The notes: generated by a model not told the origin, from the letters alone. A stretch of DNA of 58,038 nucleotides from Clostridiales bacterium (GCA_004556395.1 SFHK01000007.1:1-58038); one strand, 5' to 3'; counted from the stretch's first letter, positions 32,986 through 41,897 are shown. Numbers and translations: made by a program.

Positions 32986-33012
32986 AAGCAGAGCACGCGC
33001 GCACTCTGCTTC
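32986..33012 (-). terminator. Terminator after the HPr-like gene
   Basis: Minus strand: AGCAGAG...CTCTGCT stem (33010-33004 with 32993-32987) followed by TTTTG; 22 bases past the HPr-like stop. Confidence 0.6.
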
Positions 33013-33034
33013 TTTTCCTTCTGTTTGCACGGAC

Positions 33035-33265
33035 TCAGCCGATTACGAACGGCTTGATCTCCTCAAGCAGGTCGTCGCACTTATCCTCGTATACCTCCAG
33101 CGTGATGGGCTTGGAAAGGTCGAGAGAGAAAATGCCCAGAATCGACTTTCCGTCCACAACGTGGCGGCCGACGCGCAGATCGATATCGTAGGGATAACGG
33201 CTGGCAATGTTTACGAACTGCTTCACGTTCTCGGCCAGGCTGAGCTTGATGTTTACGGCTCTCAT
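33035..33265 (-). CDS. HPr-like protein without the PEP-dependent histidine
   Basis: 76 residues from the ATG at 33265 (AAGGGG 7 bases upstream; the longer frame adds 21 residues overlapping the promoter). The C-terminal two thirds align with HPr: ASRYPYDIDL, then DGKSILGIFSL around the regulatory Ser (Ser41 here, Ser46 of HPr). The N-terminal HARPA histidine site is absent; the equivalent stretch is LSLAENVKQF. It cannot carry phosphate from EI, but could be phosphorylated on serine by HPr kinase, like Crh, and act only in catabolite control. Confidence 0.75.
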   Translation of the reverse strand: MRAVNIKLSLAENVKQFVNIASRYPYDIDLRVGRHVVDGKSILGIFSLDLSKPITLEVYEDKCDDLLEEIKPFVIG

Positions 33266-33326
33266 CGATTGGAAATCCCCTTTCCATACGGCGCTGCCCG
33301 CGCCGCGCCGCTTGATGTCGTAATCC

Positions 33327-33355
33327 ATATTACAGGGTGGAGTTTAAAGTTTCAA
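33327..33355 (-). promoter_or_regulatory. Promoter of the HPr-like gene
   Basis: Minus strand: TTGAAA (33355-33350), 17-base spacer, TAATAT (33332-33327). Confidence 0.6.
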
Positions 33356-33390
33356 GCGCTCGAATTGAATTTATCCACCTTTTAACGAAG

Positions 33391-33419
33391 TTGCCATTTC
33401 TTCGCGGCTGTGATATGAT
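33391..33419 (+). promoter_or_regulatory. Promoter of the Lhr-like helicase gene
   Basis: TTGCCA (33391-33396), 17-base spacer, TATGAT (33414-33419), with a TG just before the -10; 35 bases before the start codon. Confidence 0.7.
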
Positions 33420-33454
33420 ACATGTGAACGAAAAAACGGAGCGGGGACGGCAGT

Positions 33455-36400
33455 ATGCAGATGTTTTCGACGAAGACGCGCGAATGGTTTCTCTCCTCGG
33501 TCGGAACGCCGACCGAGGCGCAGCGCATGGGCTGGCAGGCGATTTCAGAGGGGCGCGACGCGCTGATTTCCTCGCCCACGGGCTCCGGCAAGACGCTGGC
33601 GGCGTTTCTGTATTTTCTGGATGAAATGCGCAGAGAGCTGGACGCGGGCGCGCTCGCCGAGGGCCTGCGCATCGTGTACGTTTCGCCCCTGAAGGCGCTG
33701 GGCAACGACATTCGCCAGAACCTCGAACGCCCGCTGGCAGGACTGGGTCTGTCAGACGCGGTGCGCGTGGCCGTGCGCACCGGCGACACCGACGCGAAGG
33801 CGCGGCGCGAAATGATCAAACATCCGCCGCACATTCTGATCACCACGCCGGAGTCGCTGTATCTGCTGCTCACGAGCCTGTCCGGCCGCGACATGCTGAA
33901 AACCGCGCGCACGGTCATCGTGGACGAGCTGCACGCGGTTTTGTCCTCCAAGCGGGGCGCGCATCTGTTTCTGTCGCTCGCGCGGCTGGACGCGCTGTGC
34001 GGCGGCCACGTGCGCCGCGTGGGGCTTTCCGCCACGGTGAACCCGCCGGAGGAGGCCGCGCGCCACCTGACCGGCGGCGAGCCGTGCGCCGTGATCGTTC
34101 CGAAAATCGAAAAGCGCACGGAGCTGACGGTGGATGTGCCCGTTCCGGACATGCGGCAGCTGCCGGAGCGCAGCGTGTGGCCGGCGATTGCCGACCGCGT
34201 CATCGAAGCGCTCGACCATGTGCGCACGGTGCTGGTGTTCGTGGATGGACGCGCGGGCTGCGAGCGGCTGGCGCTCAGGATCAACGAGCGCGCCGGACAG
34301 ACGCTCGCGCGCACGCATCATGGCTGCGTGTCGAAGGAGCAAAGGCTCGAAGCCGAGCGCATGCTCAAAAGCGGCGAGCTGCGCGTGATGGTCGCCACGT
34401 CGTCCATGGAGCTGGGCGTCGACGTGGGCGAGATCGATCTGGTCGTTCAGGTCGGCCCGCCGCCGGGCGTGTCGGCGCTGTTGCAAAGGCTGGGGCGGGC
34501 GGGGCACAATCCCAGCCGCGTGAGCCGCATGCGCGTGTATCCGCGCACGGCCGCCGAGGCCATCGGCTGCGCGCTGGTGTGCGAAGCCGCGCGCGAGGGG
34601 CGCATTGAGCGCGTGCGCGCGCCGGAGATGTGTCTGGACGTGCTTTCCCAGCACCTCGTCTCCATGGCGGCGGCCGGCGCGTACACGGTGGACGAAGCCG
34701 TGGAAATCCTCTCGCGCGCCTATGCCTATCGCCGTCTTGCATCCGAGGACGTGAAGGCGGTGCTCGGCATGCTCTCGGGCGACTATGAGCGCATGGACGA
34801 CCGCCCCGTGAAGCCGCGCGTCGTCTACGACCGGCTGTCCGGCCGCGTGAGCGGAGACGCGTACACGCGCATGCTGGCGCTGTCCGCGGGCGGCACGATT
34901 CCCGACCGCGGCTGGTTCGCCGTCACGCTTCCCGACGGCACGCGGCTGGGCGAGCTGGACGAGGAATTTGTGTTCGAAGCCCGGCTGGGCGACAAATTCT
35001 ATCTGGGCGCGTTCCCGTGGAAAATCGAGGAAATCACGCGCGACCGCGTGATCGTTTCGCCCACCTCGCCGGAGGGCGCAGCCTCGCCGTTCTGGAAGGG
35101 CGACCGCGCCGCGCGCGCTTATGAGACGGGCGCGTTTTACGGCTCTTTGCTTTCCAAATGGGAGGACGCGGCGCGCCGAAGCCCGGCGGCGCTGCGCGCG
35201 GCTCTGTGCGCGGCGGGACTGACCCCGGACGCGGCGGAAAACGCCGCGCGCGTGCTCGAAAGCCAGCTGCGCGCCGTGGGCTGTCTGGCCACCGACCGCG
35301 TGCTCGTGGCGGAGCACTTCTCCGACGAAGCGGGCGAGCACCAGCTGATGCTGCATTCCCCCTTCGGCGACGCGGTGAACCGCGCGCTGGGCATGCTGCT
35401 CGCCCGTCGTGCCGCCGCCGCGACCGGCGAGGACGCCCGCGCCTACGACGATGACGACGGCGCGCTGATCTGCTTAGTCGGCGGCCAGCCCATCCCCGAC
35501 GCCCTCCTCCCCACCCTCGCCGCCACCTCCGCGCCGGACATATATCCCGTCCCCATCACCCCGAACACCGTATCCAACACGAGTTCGCGCGACGCGTCCG
35601 GCGCGCAGCTCGCGTTCGACAATCCAGCCGCCGCGTCCGGCGCACGCTTCACGTTCATCAATCCGGACACCGCACCCGGCGCAAACTGCGTGTCCGCGAA
35701 CGCGAACGCCGCGTCCGGCGCACGCTTTACGTCCATCAATCCGGACACTAAGCCCGACGCAAGGCACGTACCTGCGAGCGCGAACGCCGCGTCCGGCGCG
35801 CAACTCGCGTTCGACAATCCAGTCGCCGCGTCCGGCGCACGCTTTACCTCCATCAATCCGGACAACGCACCCAGCGCAAGCCTCGTGCCTGCGAGCGCGA
35901 ACGCCGCATCCGGCGCGCAGCTCGCGTTCGACAATCCAGTCGCCGCGTCCGGCGCACATTGTACGTCCACCAATCCGGACACCGCGTCCGATGCAGACTG
36001 CGTGTCCGCGAGCGCGAACGCCGCGTCCGGCGCGCAACTCGCGTTCGACAATCCAGTCGCCGCGTCCGGCGCACGCTTTACGTCCACCAATCCGGACACT
36101 AAGCCCGGCGCAAACTGCGTGTCCGCGAGCAGGAACGCCGTGTCCGCCGCACGTTTCACGTCCATCAATTCGGACACCAAGCCCGGCGCAAACTGCGCAT
36201 CCGCGAGCACGAACGCCGCGTCCGGCGCGCAACTCGCGTTCGACAATCCAGCCGCCGCGTCTGGCGCGCGCTTTACGTCCATCAATCCGGACACCAAGCC
36301 CGGCGCACAGCTCGCGTTCGACAATCCAGTCGCCGCGTCCGGCGCACGCTTTACGTCCATCAATCCGGAAACCAGGCCCGGCGCAAACTGCGCGTCCACG

Positions 36401-39400
36401 AGTGCGAACGCCGTGTCCAGCGCGCAGCTCGTGTTCGACAATCCAGTCACCGCGTCCGGCGCACGCTTTACGTCCATCAATCCGGAAACCAAGCCCGGCG
36501 CAAGCCCCGTGCCTGCGAGCGCGAACGCCGCGTCCGGCGTGCAACTTGCGTTCGACGATCCAGTCGCCGCGTCCGGCGCACGCTTTACGTCCATCAATCC
36601 GGAAACCTATCCCGGCGCAAGCCCCGTGCCTGCAAGCGCGAACGCCGCATCCGGCGCGCAGCTCGCGTTCGACAATCCAGCCGCCGCGTCCGGCGCACGC
36701 TTTACGTCCATCAATCCGGACACCGCGCCCGACGTAAGCCACGTACCTGCGAGCGCGAACGCCGCGTCCGGCGCGCAACTCGCGTTCGACAGTCCAGTCG
36801 CCCCAGTCGCCGCGTCCGGCGCAAGCCGCGTGCCTGCGAGCGCGAACACAGCGCTCGGCGCGCAAGTCACGCCCGACAATCCAGTCACTGCATCCGGCGA
36901 GAGCCACGTGTCTACGAGCGCGAACGCCGCGTCCGGCGCACGCTTTACGTTCACCAATCCGGTCGCCGCGTCCGGCGCGCGCTTTACGTCCACCAATCCG
37001 GACACCGCGCCCGGCGCGCAGCTTGCGTCTGCTGACCCGAACGCCGCGCTCGGCTCTCGGCTTGCGTCCGTCACTCCGGACGCAACCTCCGTTCCCCTCT
37101 GCGGCGCGGCGGCGGAGGTGCGGGCGATGCTGCCCGCGTCGCCGATGTTCTCCATGGCGTTCCGCTATAACGTGCAGCGTGCCCTGCTGAACGGCGTGCG
37201 CGGCGGCCGGCGGCAGCCGCTGTGGGTGCAGCGTCTGCGCGGGGCGGAGGCGCTCGGCGCGGCGGCCGCGCACCCGGAGCATCCGATGATGCGCGAAACC
37301 CTGAACGAATGCGCGGACGGCTATCTTGACCTGAACGCGCTTACGCGGCTGCTCTCGGCCATCCGCGCCGGACAGGTGCGCGTGTACGAGGTGCACACGG
37401 ACGCGCCGTCACCCCTGTGCCTGAACCTGCGCAGGCAGGTCGAAGCGGAAATGATGTACGACACCGCGATTCCCTCCGCGGCGGTAACCCTTTCAAAGGA
37501 AGCGCTTCTGACGCTCGCGCCCACGGAGGAAGCCGTGAAGTCAGCGTCGCGCCCTGCGCGCGCGCCCCGCAATGCGGACGAGCTGCACGCGCGGCTGCTT
37601 TCCGAAGGAGACCTGCTGGCCGGAGAAGCCTGCGCGCCCGCGGAATGGATGGACGCGCTGGAAATCGCCGGGCGCGCCGTCTACATCGAGCCCGGATTGT
37701 GGATCGCGCGCGAAAACGAGGATGAATACCGTCTCGCACTGGAGGAAAACGACGCGGCGGCGCTTTCGCGCGTCGTTCGCCGCACCGCGCGCTTCCACGG
37801 CTCACAGACGGCGGAGACGCTTTCCGAGCGCTACGCCGTCGACGAAGTACGCGCACAGGAAGCCCTGAATACCCTGTGTTCCGAGGGAATCCTGCGCGAA
37901 TTTGGCGGCGCGTACGTCCACGCGGAGCTGTACGAGAGCGCGCAGCGCATGACCGTCGCCCTGAACCGCCAGCGCGTGGAAACCCAGCCCGCGCGGGCGT
38001 TCGCGCGCATGCTGTCCCAGCGCGTGCGCGGCGCAGGCTCAAGCGCGGCGCAGCTCGCGCAGGCGCTCGTTTCCCTGCGCGGCTGCGCCTATCCCGCCGC
38101 GGCGTGGGAGGGCTACCTTCTCCCCGCGCGCGTCGCCAACTACCGCCCCCAGCTTCTCGATGAAGCCCTCGCCCGCGGCGAAGCCGCCTACCGCGTCCTC
38201 CCCGCCGAGTGTCCCCAGCTTCCCAGCGAAACCCGCGCTCAGGCCGCCGCCCGCCCGTACGGCGCGGCTTCATCAGACGCCCGCATTTCCGTCGACGGTT
38301 CCCAGCTTCTCGGCGAAGCCGTCGTCCGCGACGAAGCCGCTGAGTATCCACAGCTTTCCAACGAAACCCGCGCTCAGGCCGCCGCCCGCCCGTGCGGCGC
38401 GGCTCCATCAAGCGCCCGCGCTTCCGTCGACGGTTCCCGGCTTCTCAGCGAAGCCGCCGAGTGTCCCCAGCTTCCCAGCGAAACCCGCGCTCAGGCCGCC
38501 GCCCGCCCGCGCGGCGCGGCTCCATCAGGCGCCCGCATTTCCGTCGACGGTTCCCAGCTTCTCGGCGAAGCCACCGAGCGCGACGAAGCCGCCGAGCGTC
38601 CCCAGCTTCCCGGCGAAACCCGCGCTCAGGCCGCCGCCCGCCCGTGCGGCGCGGCTCCATCAAGCGCCCGCGTTTCCATCGACGGTTCCCGGCTTCCCGG
38701 CGAAGCCGCCGTCCACGACGAAGCCGCCGAGCACCCCCAGCTTTCTGGCGAACCGCGCGCTCAGGCCGCCGCCCGCCCGCGCGACGCGGCTCCATCAAGC
38801 GCCCGCGCTTCCATCGACGGTTCCCAGCTTCCCGGCGAAGCCACCGAGCGCGACGAAGCCGCCGAGCGTCCCCAGCTTCCCGGCGAAACCCGCGCCCAAG
38901 CCGCCGCCCGCCCGCGCGGCGCGGCTCCATCAGGCGCCCGCGTTTCCATCGACGGTTCCCAGCTTCTCGGCGAAGCCACCGAGCGTCCCCAGCTTCCCGG
39001 CGAAACCCGCGCTCAGGCCGCAGCCCGCCCGCGCGGCGCGGCTCCATCAAGCGCCCGCGTTTCCATCGACGGTTCCCGGCTTCTCGGCGAAACCGTCGTC
39101 CGCGACGAAGCCGCCGAGCATCCCCAGCTTTCTGGCGAACCGCGCGCTCAGGCTGCCACCCGCACGCGCGGCGCGGCTCCATCAAGCGCTCGCGTTTCCA
39201 TCGACGGTTCCCAGCTTCCCGGCGAAGCCGCCGTCCGCGACGAAGCCGCCGAGTGTCCCCAGCTTTCTGGCGAACCGCGCGCTCAGGCCGCCGCCCGCCC
39301 GCGCGGCGCGGCTCCGTCAAGCGTCCGCGTTTCCATCGACGGTTCCCAGCTTCTCGGCGAAGCCACCGAGCGCGACGAAGCCGCCGAGCGTCCCCGGCTT

Positions 39401-41017
39401 CCCGGTGAAACCCGCGCCCAAGCCGCCGCCCGCCCGCGCGGCGCGGCTCCATCAGGCGCCCGCGTTTCCATCGACGGTTCCTGGCTTCCCGGCGAAGCTG
39501 CCGAGCGTCCCCAGCTTCCCGGCGAAACCCGCGCTCAGGCCGCCGCCCGCCCGTATGGCGCGGCTCCATCAGGCGCCCGCGTTTCCATCGACGTTTCCCA
39601 GTTTCCCGGCGAAGCCGCCGTCCGCGACGAAGCCGCCTACCGCGTCCTCCCCGCCGAGCGTTCCCGGCTTCCCAACGAAACCCGCGCCCAAGCCGCCGCC
39701 CGCGCGCGCGACGCGGCTCCATCAGACGCCCGCGTTTCCATCGACGGTTCCCAGCTTCCCGGCGAAGCTGCCGTCCGCGACGAAGCCGCCTACCGCGTCC
39801 TTCCCGCCGAGCGTCCCCAGCTTCCCGGCGAAACCGCCGTCCGCGTCCTTTCCGGCGAGCGTTCCCAGCTTTCCGGCGAAACCGCCGCGCGCGTACAGTC
39901 CGGCGAGACGGCGGATTCCCGCTCGATTCCCGCGCCGGAAATCGACGGTGTACCGGCGAACCCCCTCGCAGCTTCCCGCGTCAGAGGATCGGCGGCTTCC
40001 GCCTTCGAGCTCCATGCGCAAAGGCGCGGCACGGCGGTTCTCGATCAAAGCGGTTCCGCGCATCCCGAAAGCGGCTTACGAGACGGCCGCGCGATTTTCG
40101 GCGAACGGACGCGGGCTTCCCGCGCCGCTTCGGGGGAGCGGGTTCGGGTACAGTTTGATTTGCCGGACGACGAGGGCGAGTACGAACCGCTGCCGGACGA
40201 CCTGACGGACATGGAGCGGGACGTCCTGCAAACGCTGACCGCGCGCGGCGCGAGCTTCGCGAGCCGTCTGCCCGTCAACGCCGGAGACGCGCTGAAGTCG
40301 CTTCTGGCGCGCGGGCTGGTGCGCGCCGACAGCTTCCTACCGGTGCGGGAAATGCTGGCGACGGAATCCGGAAACGTGAAGAAAACCGTGCGCCGCCGCG
40401 TGCGCGTCATGGACGCGGGGCGCTGGTCGCGCGTGGGCGTGCTTCCGCAGACGAGCGCCGAAGCGCTGGTAGAGCGCCTGTTTGACCGCTTCGGCATCGT
40501 GTGCCGCGAGACGGCGGGCGCGGACTGGAACGCGGCCTTCGGCGTGCTCAAGCACATGGAATATGCCGGAAAGGCCCGCCGCGGCTACTTCGTGAAGGGT
40601 CTGAGCGGCGCGCAGTTCATGCGCGAAACCGACTACAGCACGATCACCGCCCAGCTCCGGCAGCCCTCAGGCGAATGCGTCTGGCTCCCCGCCGCCGACC
40701 CCATGCAGGCGTGGGGCGCATATCTCGCCCACGAGGAAGGCCGCGCGTTCCTGCGCGTCCCCGGCGCCGCCGTCGCGCTCATGGACGGCGCGGTGGTCGC
40801 GGTCTCCGAAAAGCAGGGCGAAACCCTCCGCGTCTTCGACGATCCCGCCGCCCCGGAAGCTCTTCGCGCCCTCGCCGACGCCTTCCGCCGCGGCGCGATC
40901 TTCCCGACGCTTCCCCGCCTGCTCATCAAAAAATACCCTCCCACCGCCGCGGCACATCTGGAAGCCGCCGGCTTCACCCGCGAAATGCTGGACTACACTC
41001 TCATGCGCCGAGGATGA
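33455..41017 (+). CDS. Lhr-type DEAD/DEAH helicase with two giant internal repeat arrays
   Basis: 2520 residues; the Lhr family is normally about 1400-1550. Helicase core: Walker A SSPTGSGKT (39-47), TPES, DELH (157-160), SAT (192-194), LQRLGRAGHNPSR (motif VI). The Lhr winged-helix and beta-barrel follow (about 430-700), then array R1 (714-1210), the middle C-terminal part (about 1225-1580: MFSMAFRYNVQRALL; QPLWVQRLRGAE; LPARVANYRPQLLDE), array R2 (1592-2125 plus a degenerate tail), and the final Lhr C-terminal domain (about 2230-2520). Removing both arrays leaves about 1490 residues, a normal Lhr. Both insertions are in frame and at positions expected to be loops. Lhr proteins unwind DNA/RNA hybrids and act in repair. 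Followed by duplicated copies of its own 3' end. Confidence 0.92.
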   Translation: MQMFSTKTREWFLSSVGTPTEAQRMGWQAISEGRDALISSPTGSGKTLAAFLYFLDEMRRELDAGALAEGLRIVYVSPLKALGNDIRQNLERPLAGLGLSDAVRVAVRTGDTDAKARREMIKHPPHILITTPESLYLLLTSLSGRDMLKTARTVIVDELHAVLSSKRGAHLFLSLARLDALCGGHVRRVGLSATVNPPEEAARHLTGGEPCAVIVPKIEKRTELTVDVPVPDMRQLPERSVWPAIADRVIEALDHVRTVLVFVDGRAGCERLALRINERAGQTLARTHHGCVSKEQRLEAERMLKSGELRVMVATSSMELGVDVGEIDLVVQVGPPPGVSALLQRLGRAGHNPSRVSRMRVYPRTAAEAIGCALVCEAAREGRIERVRAPEMCLDVLSQHLVSMAAAGAYTVDEAVEILSRAYAYRRLASEDVKAVLGMLSGDYERMDDRPVKPRVVYDRLSGRVSGDAYTRMLALSAGGTIPDRGWFAVTLPDGTRLGELDEEFVFEARLGDKFYLGAFPWKIEEITRDRVIVSPTSPEGAASPFWKGDRAARAYETGAFYGSLLSKWEDAARRSPAALRAALCAAGLTPDAAENAARVLESQLRAVGCLATDRVLVAEHFSDEAGEHQLMLHSPFGDAVNRALGMLLARRAAAATGEDARAYDDDDGALICLVGGQPIPDALLPTLAATSAPDIYPVPITPNTVSNTSSRDASGAQLAFDNPAAASGARFTFINPDTAPGANCVSANANAASGARFTSINPDTKPDARHVPASANAASGAQLAFDNPVAASGARFTSINPDNAPSASLVPASANAASGAQLAFDNPVAASGAHCTSTNPDTASDADCVSASANAASGAQLAFDNPVAASGARFTSTNPDTKPGANCVSASRNAVSAARFTSINSDTKPGANCASASTNAASGAQLAFDNPAAASGARFTSINPDTKPGAQLAFDNPVAASGARFTSINPETRPGANCASTSANAVSSAQLVFDNPVTASGARFTSINPETKPGASPVPASANAASGVQLAFDDPVAASGARFTSINPETYPGASPVPASANAASGAQLAFDNPAAASGARFTSINPDTAPDVSHVPASANAASGAQLAFDSPVAPVAASGASRVPASANTALGAQVTPDNPVTASGESHVSTSANAASGARFTFTNPVAASGARFTSTNPDTAPGAQLASADPNAALGSRLASVTPDATSVPLCGAAAEVRAMLPASPMFSMAFRYNVQRALLNGVRGGRRQPLWVQRLRGAEALGAAAAHPEHPMMRETLNECADGYLDLNALTRLLSAIRAGQVRVYEVHTDAPSPLCLNLRRQVEAEMMYDTAIPSAAVTLSKEALLTLAPTEEAVKSASRPARAPRNADELHARLLSEGDLLAGEACAPAEWMDALEIAGRAVYIEPGLWIARENEDEYRLALEENDAAALSRVVRRTARFHGSQTAETLSERYAVDEVRAQEALNTLCSEGILREFGGAYVHAELYESAQRMTVALNRQRVETQPARAFARMLSQRVRGAGSSAAQLAQALVSLRGCAYPAAAWEGYLLPARVANYRPQLLDEALARGEAAYRVLPAECPQLPSETRAQAAARPYGAASSDARISVDGSQLLGEAVVRDEAAEYPQLSNETRAQAAARPCGAAPSSARASVDGSRLLSEAAECPQLPSETRAQAAARPRGAAPSGARISVDGSQLLGEATERDEAAERPQLPGETRAQAAARPCGAAPSSARVSIDGSRLPGEAAVHDEAAEHPQLSGEPRAQAAARPRDAAPSSARASIDGSQLPGEATERDEAAERPQLPGETRAQAAARPRGAAPSGARVSIDGSQLLGEATERPQLPGETRAQAAARPRGAAPSSARVSIDGSRLLGETVVRDEAAEHPQLSGEPRAQAATRTRGAAPSSARVSIDGSQLPGEAAVRDEAAECPQLSGEPRAQAAARPRGAAPSSVRVSIDGSQLLGEATERDEAAERPRLPGETRAQAAARPRGAAPSGARVSIDGSWLPGEAAERPQLPGETRAQAAARPYGAAPSGARVSIDVSQFPGEAAVRDEAAYRVLPAERSRLPNETRAQAAARARDAAPSDARVSIDGSQLPGEAAVRDEAAYRVLPAERPQLPGETAVRVLSGERSQLSGETAARVQSGETADSRSIPAPEIDGVPANPLAASRVRGSAASAFELHAQRRGTAVLDQSGSAHPESGLRDGRAIFGERTRASRAASGERVRVQFDLPDDEGEYEPLPDDLTDMERDVLQTLTARGASFASRLPVNAGDALKSLLARGLVRADSFLPVREMLATESGNVKKTVRRRVRVMDAGRWSRVGVLPQTSAEALVERLFDRFGIVCRETAGADWNAAFGVLKHMEYAGKARRGYFVKGLSGAQFMRETDYSTITAQLRQPSGECVWLPAADPMQAWGAYLAHEEGRAFLRVPGAAVALMDGAVVAVSEKQGETLRVFDDPAAPEALRALADAFRRGAIFPTLPRLLIKKYPPTAAAHLEAAGFTREMLDYTLMRRG
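35594..37084 (+). repeat. Array R1: 38 tandem units of 39 bp (13 residues) inside the helicase
   Basis: 1491 bp read as 38 consecutive 13-residue units plus one 9-base insertion (in unit 31). Three unit types alternate: ASGAQLAFDNPVA, ASGARFTSINPDT and KPGANCVSASANA (or a version ending VPASANA). They usually run in that order, making a higher-order repeat of 117 bp, with some triplets rearranged. Units differ by scattered substitutions, and no stop or frameshift occurs. Ala, Ser, Pro, Asn and Gly dominate, so the protein region is probably flexible. Confidence 0.95.
38228..39829 (+). repeat. Array R2: 12 tandem units of 117, 135 or 153 bp inside the helicase
   Basis: Units start with ETRAQAAARP, continue through SSARVSIDGSQ and LLGEA, and end with PQLPG. 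Eight are 45 residues, three shorter ones (39) lack a six-residue block of the VVRDEA type, and the last two (51) carry EAAYRVLPAE. That block is also present in the native sequence just before the array (GEAAYRVLPAECPQLPS). A decaying tail with SQLSGETAARV-like half units runs to about 39910. Confidence 0.95.
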
Positions 41018-41222
41018 AGCTGGGGCAACGCATAAAATCCATTGCATCATAAATACCTTCCCGCCGCGGCGCATCTGGAAGCCATCGGCTTCGCGCGAGA
41101 AATGCTGGACTACACCCTCACGCGGCGGGGGTAAAGCTGGGGCAGCGCATAAAAACCATTGCACCAAAGATACCCTCTCTCCGCCCTCCATCTGGAAGCC
41201 GCCGGTTTCGCGCGGCGGAGAT
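40931..41222. repeat. Tandem duplication of the helicase 3' end
   Basis: The last part of the gene and its 3' flank (40931-41050) recur at 41051-41167 and, shortened, at 41168-41222. Shared words are CATCTGGAAGCC, GAAATGCTGGACTACAC and AGCTGGGGCARCGCATAAAA. The second copy still encodes HLEAIGFAREMLDYTLTRRG then a stop, but has no start. This fills the interval between the helicase and the NUDIX gene, which otherwise holds no ORF. Confidence 0.85.
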
Positions 41223-41348
41223 AAGCCGACACCCGTCTGCTTTCATTCTGAAACGCGTCGACGGAAACGCCCGCGCGGCAGAAGCTTCTGCCGCAGGCGT
41301 TCCCTTTCTTCTTTCGGTCGCCGCCGGGCAAAAAACGGCGGCGAGGGG

Positions 41349-41378
41349 TTTACAAAACCCCTTTCTTCGCGGTATAAT
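41349..41378 (+). promoter_or_regulatory. Promoter of the NUDIX-ruvCA operon
   Basis: TTTACA (41349-41354), 18-base spacer, TATAAT (41373-41378). Confidence 0.75.
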
Positions 41379-41440
41379 TGACGCAATAAAAGATTTTGGG
41401 GGTGTATACCCTGCGCCCCGTACGAAAGGGATTGATTCCT

Positions 41441-41896
41441 TTGGCGATTCGCAATTCTGCGAAGGCGCTGATTGTGCATGGAGACAAAATCCTTCTGAAC
41501 CGATGCGTGTCGCGGCTGGGCATTTACTACGCGCTGCCCGGCGGCGGACAGCACGACGGCGAGCTGCTCACCGAGGCCGTGCGCCGCGAGGTGATGGAGG
41601 AAACCGGGCTCACGGTGGAGCCGATGCGCATGAGCGCCATTTTCGAGCGCGTGAACGAGGGCCGGGAGGGCACCGGCTCGCACAAGATGTACTTCGTGTT
41701 CCTGTGCCGCTATCTGGAGGACGTGCCGCAGAAGGAAGCCGTGGAGCGCGACGCGTATCAGACCGGCATGGAATGGATGACGATTGAGAAGGCGAAGAAG
41801 GCCGACCTGTTCCCGCGCGTGATTCGCGAAAACCTGTCCTCGCTGATCGGCTACGGTGAGACGATCTATCTGGGCTCGGAAAGGCGCGGGGGCTGA
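41441..41896 (+). CDS. NUDIX hydrolase
   Basis: 151 residues if the TTG at 41441 is used; AAAGGG lies 10 bases upstream and the protein then begins MAIRNSAKALIV, a usual NUDIX start. An in-frame TTG at 41396 is possible but sits almost at the transcription start. The NUDIX box is complete: GGGQHDGELLTEAVRREVMEETGL (G-x5-E-x7-REVxEE). The enzyme hydrolyses a nucleoside diphosphate linked to another group, substrate unknown. Two bases separate its stop from ruvC, so they are cotranscribed. Confidence 0.85.
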   Translation: MAIRNSAKALIVHGDKILLNRCVSRLGIYYALPGGGQHDGELLTEAVRREVMEETGLTVEPMRMSAIFERVNEGREGTGSHKMYFVFLCRYLEDVPQKEAVERDAYQTGMEWMTIEKAKKADLFPRVIRENLSSLIGYGETIYLGSERRGG

Positions 41897-41897
41897 C

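Noticed and set aside
35594..37084. CRISPR or VNTR-only reading of array R1
   Set aside because: 39-bp units follow each other without spacers and keep the helicase frame open throughout, so it is a coding repeat.
35474..37396. Long antisense open frames (up to 640 codons) across the helicase R1 array
   Set aside because: They mirror the repeat unit, which lacks stops in several frames because of its GC-rich composition. They have no ribosome site or homology, while the sense frame continues a recognised helicase.
38160..40205. Open frames of 681 (plus strand) and 425 (minus strand) codons over array R2
   Set aside because: Same cause: period lengths of 117/135/153 are multiples of three, so any stop-free frame stays open. 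The Pro/Arg-rich translations have no family features.
33455..41017. Two or three separate genes instead of one helicase
   Set aside because: The frame stays open and Lhr C-terminal segments continue in order after each array; no ribosome site or start was found at the array borders.
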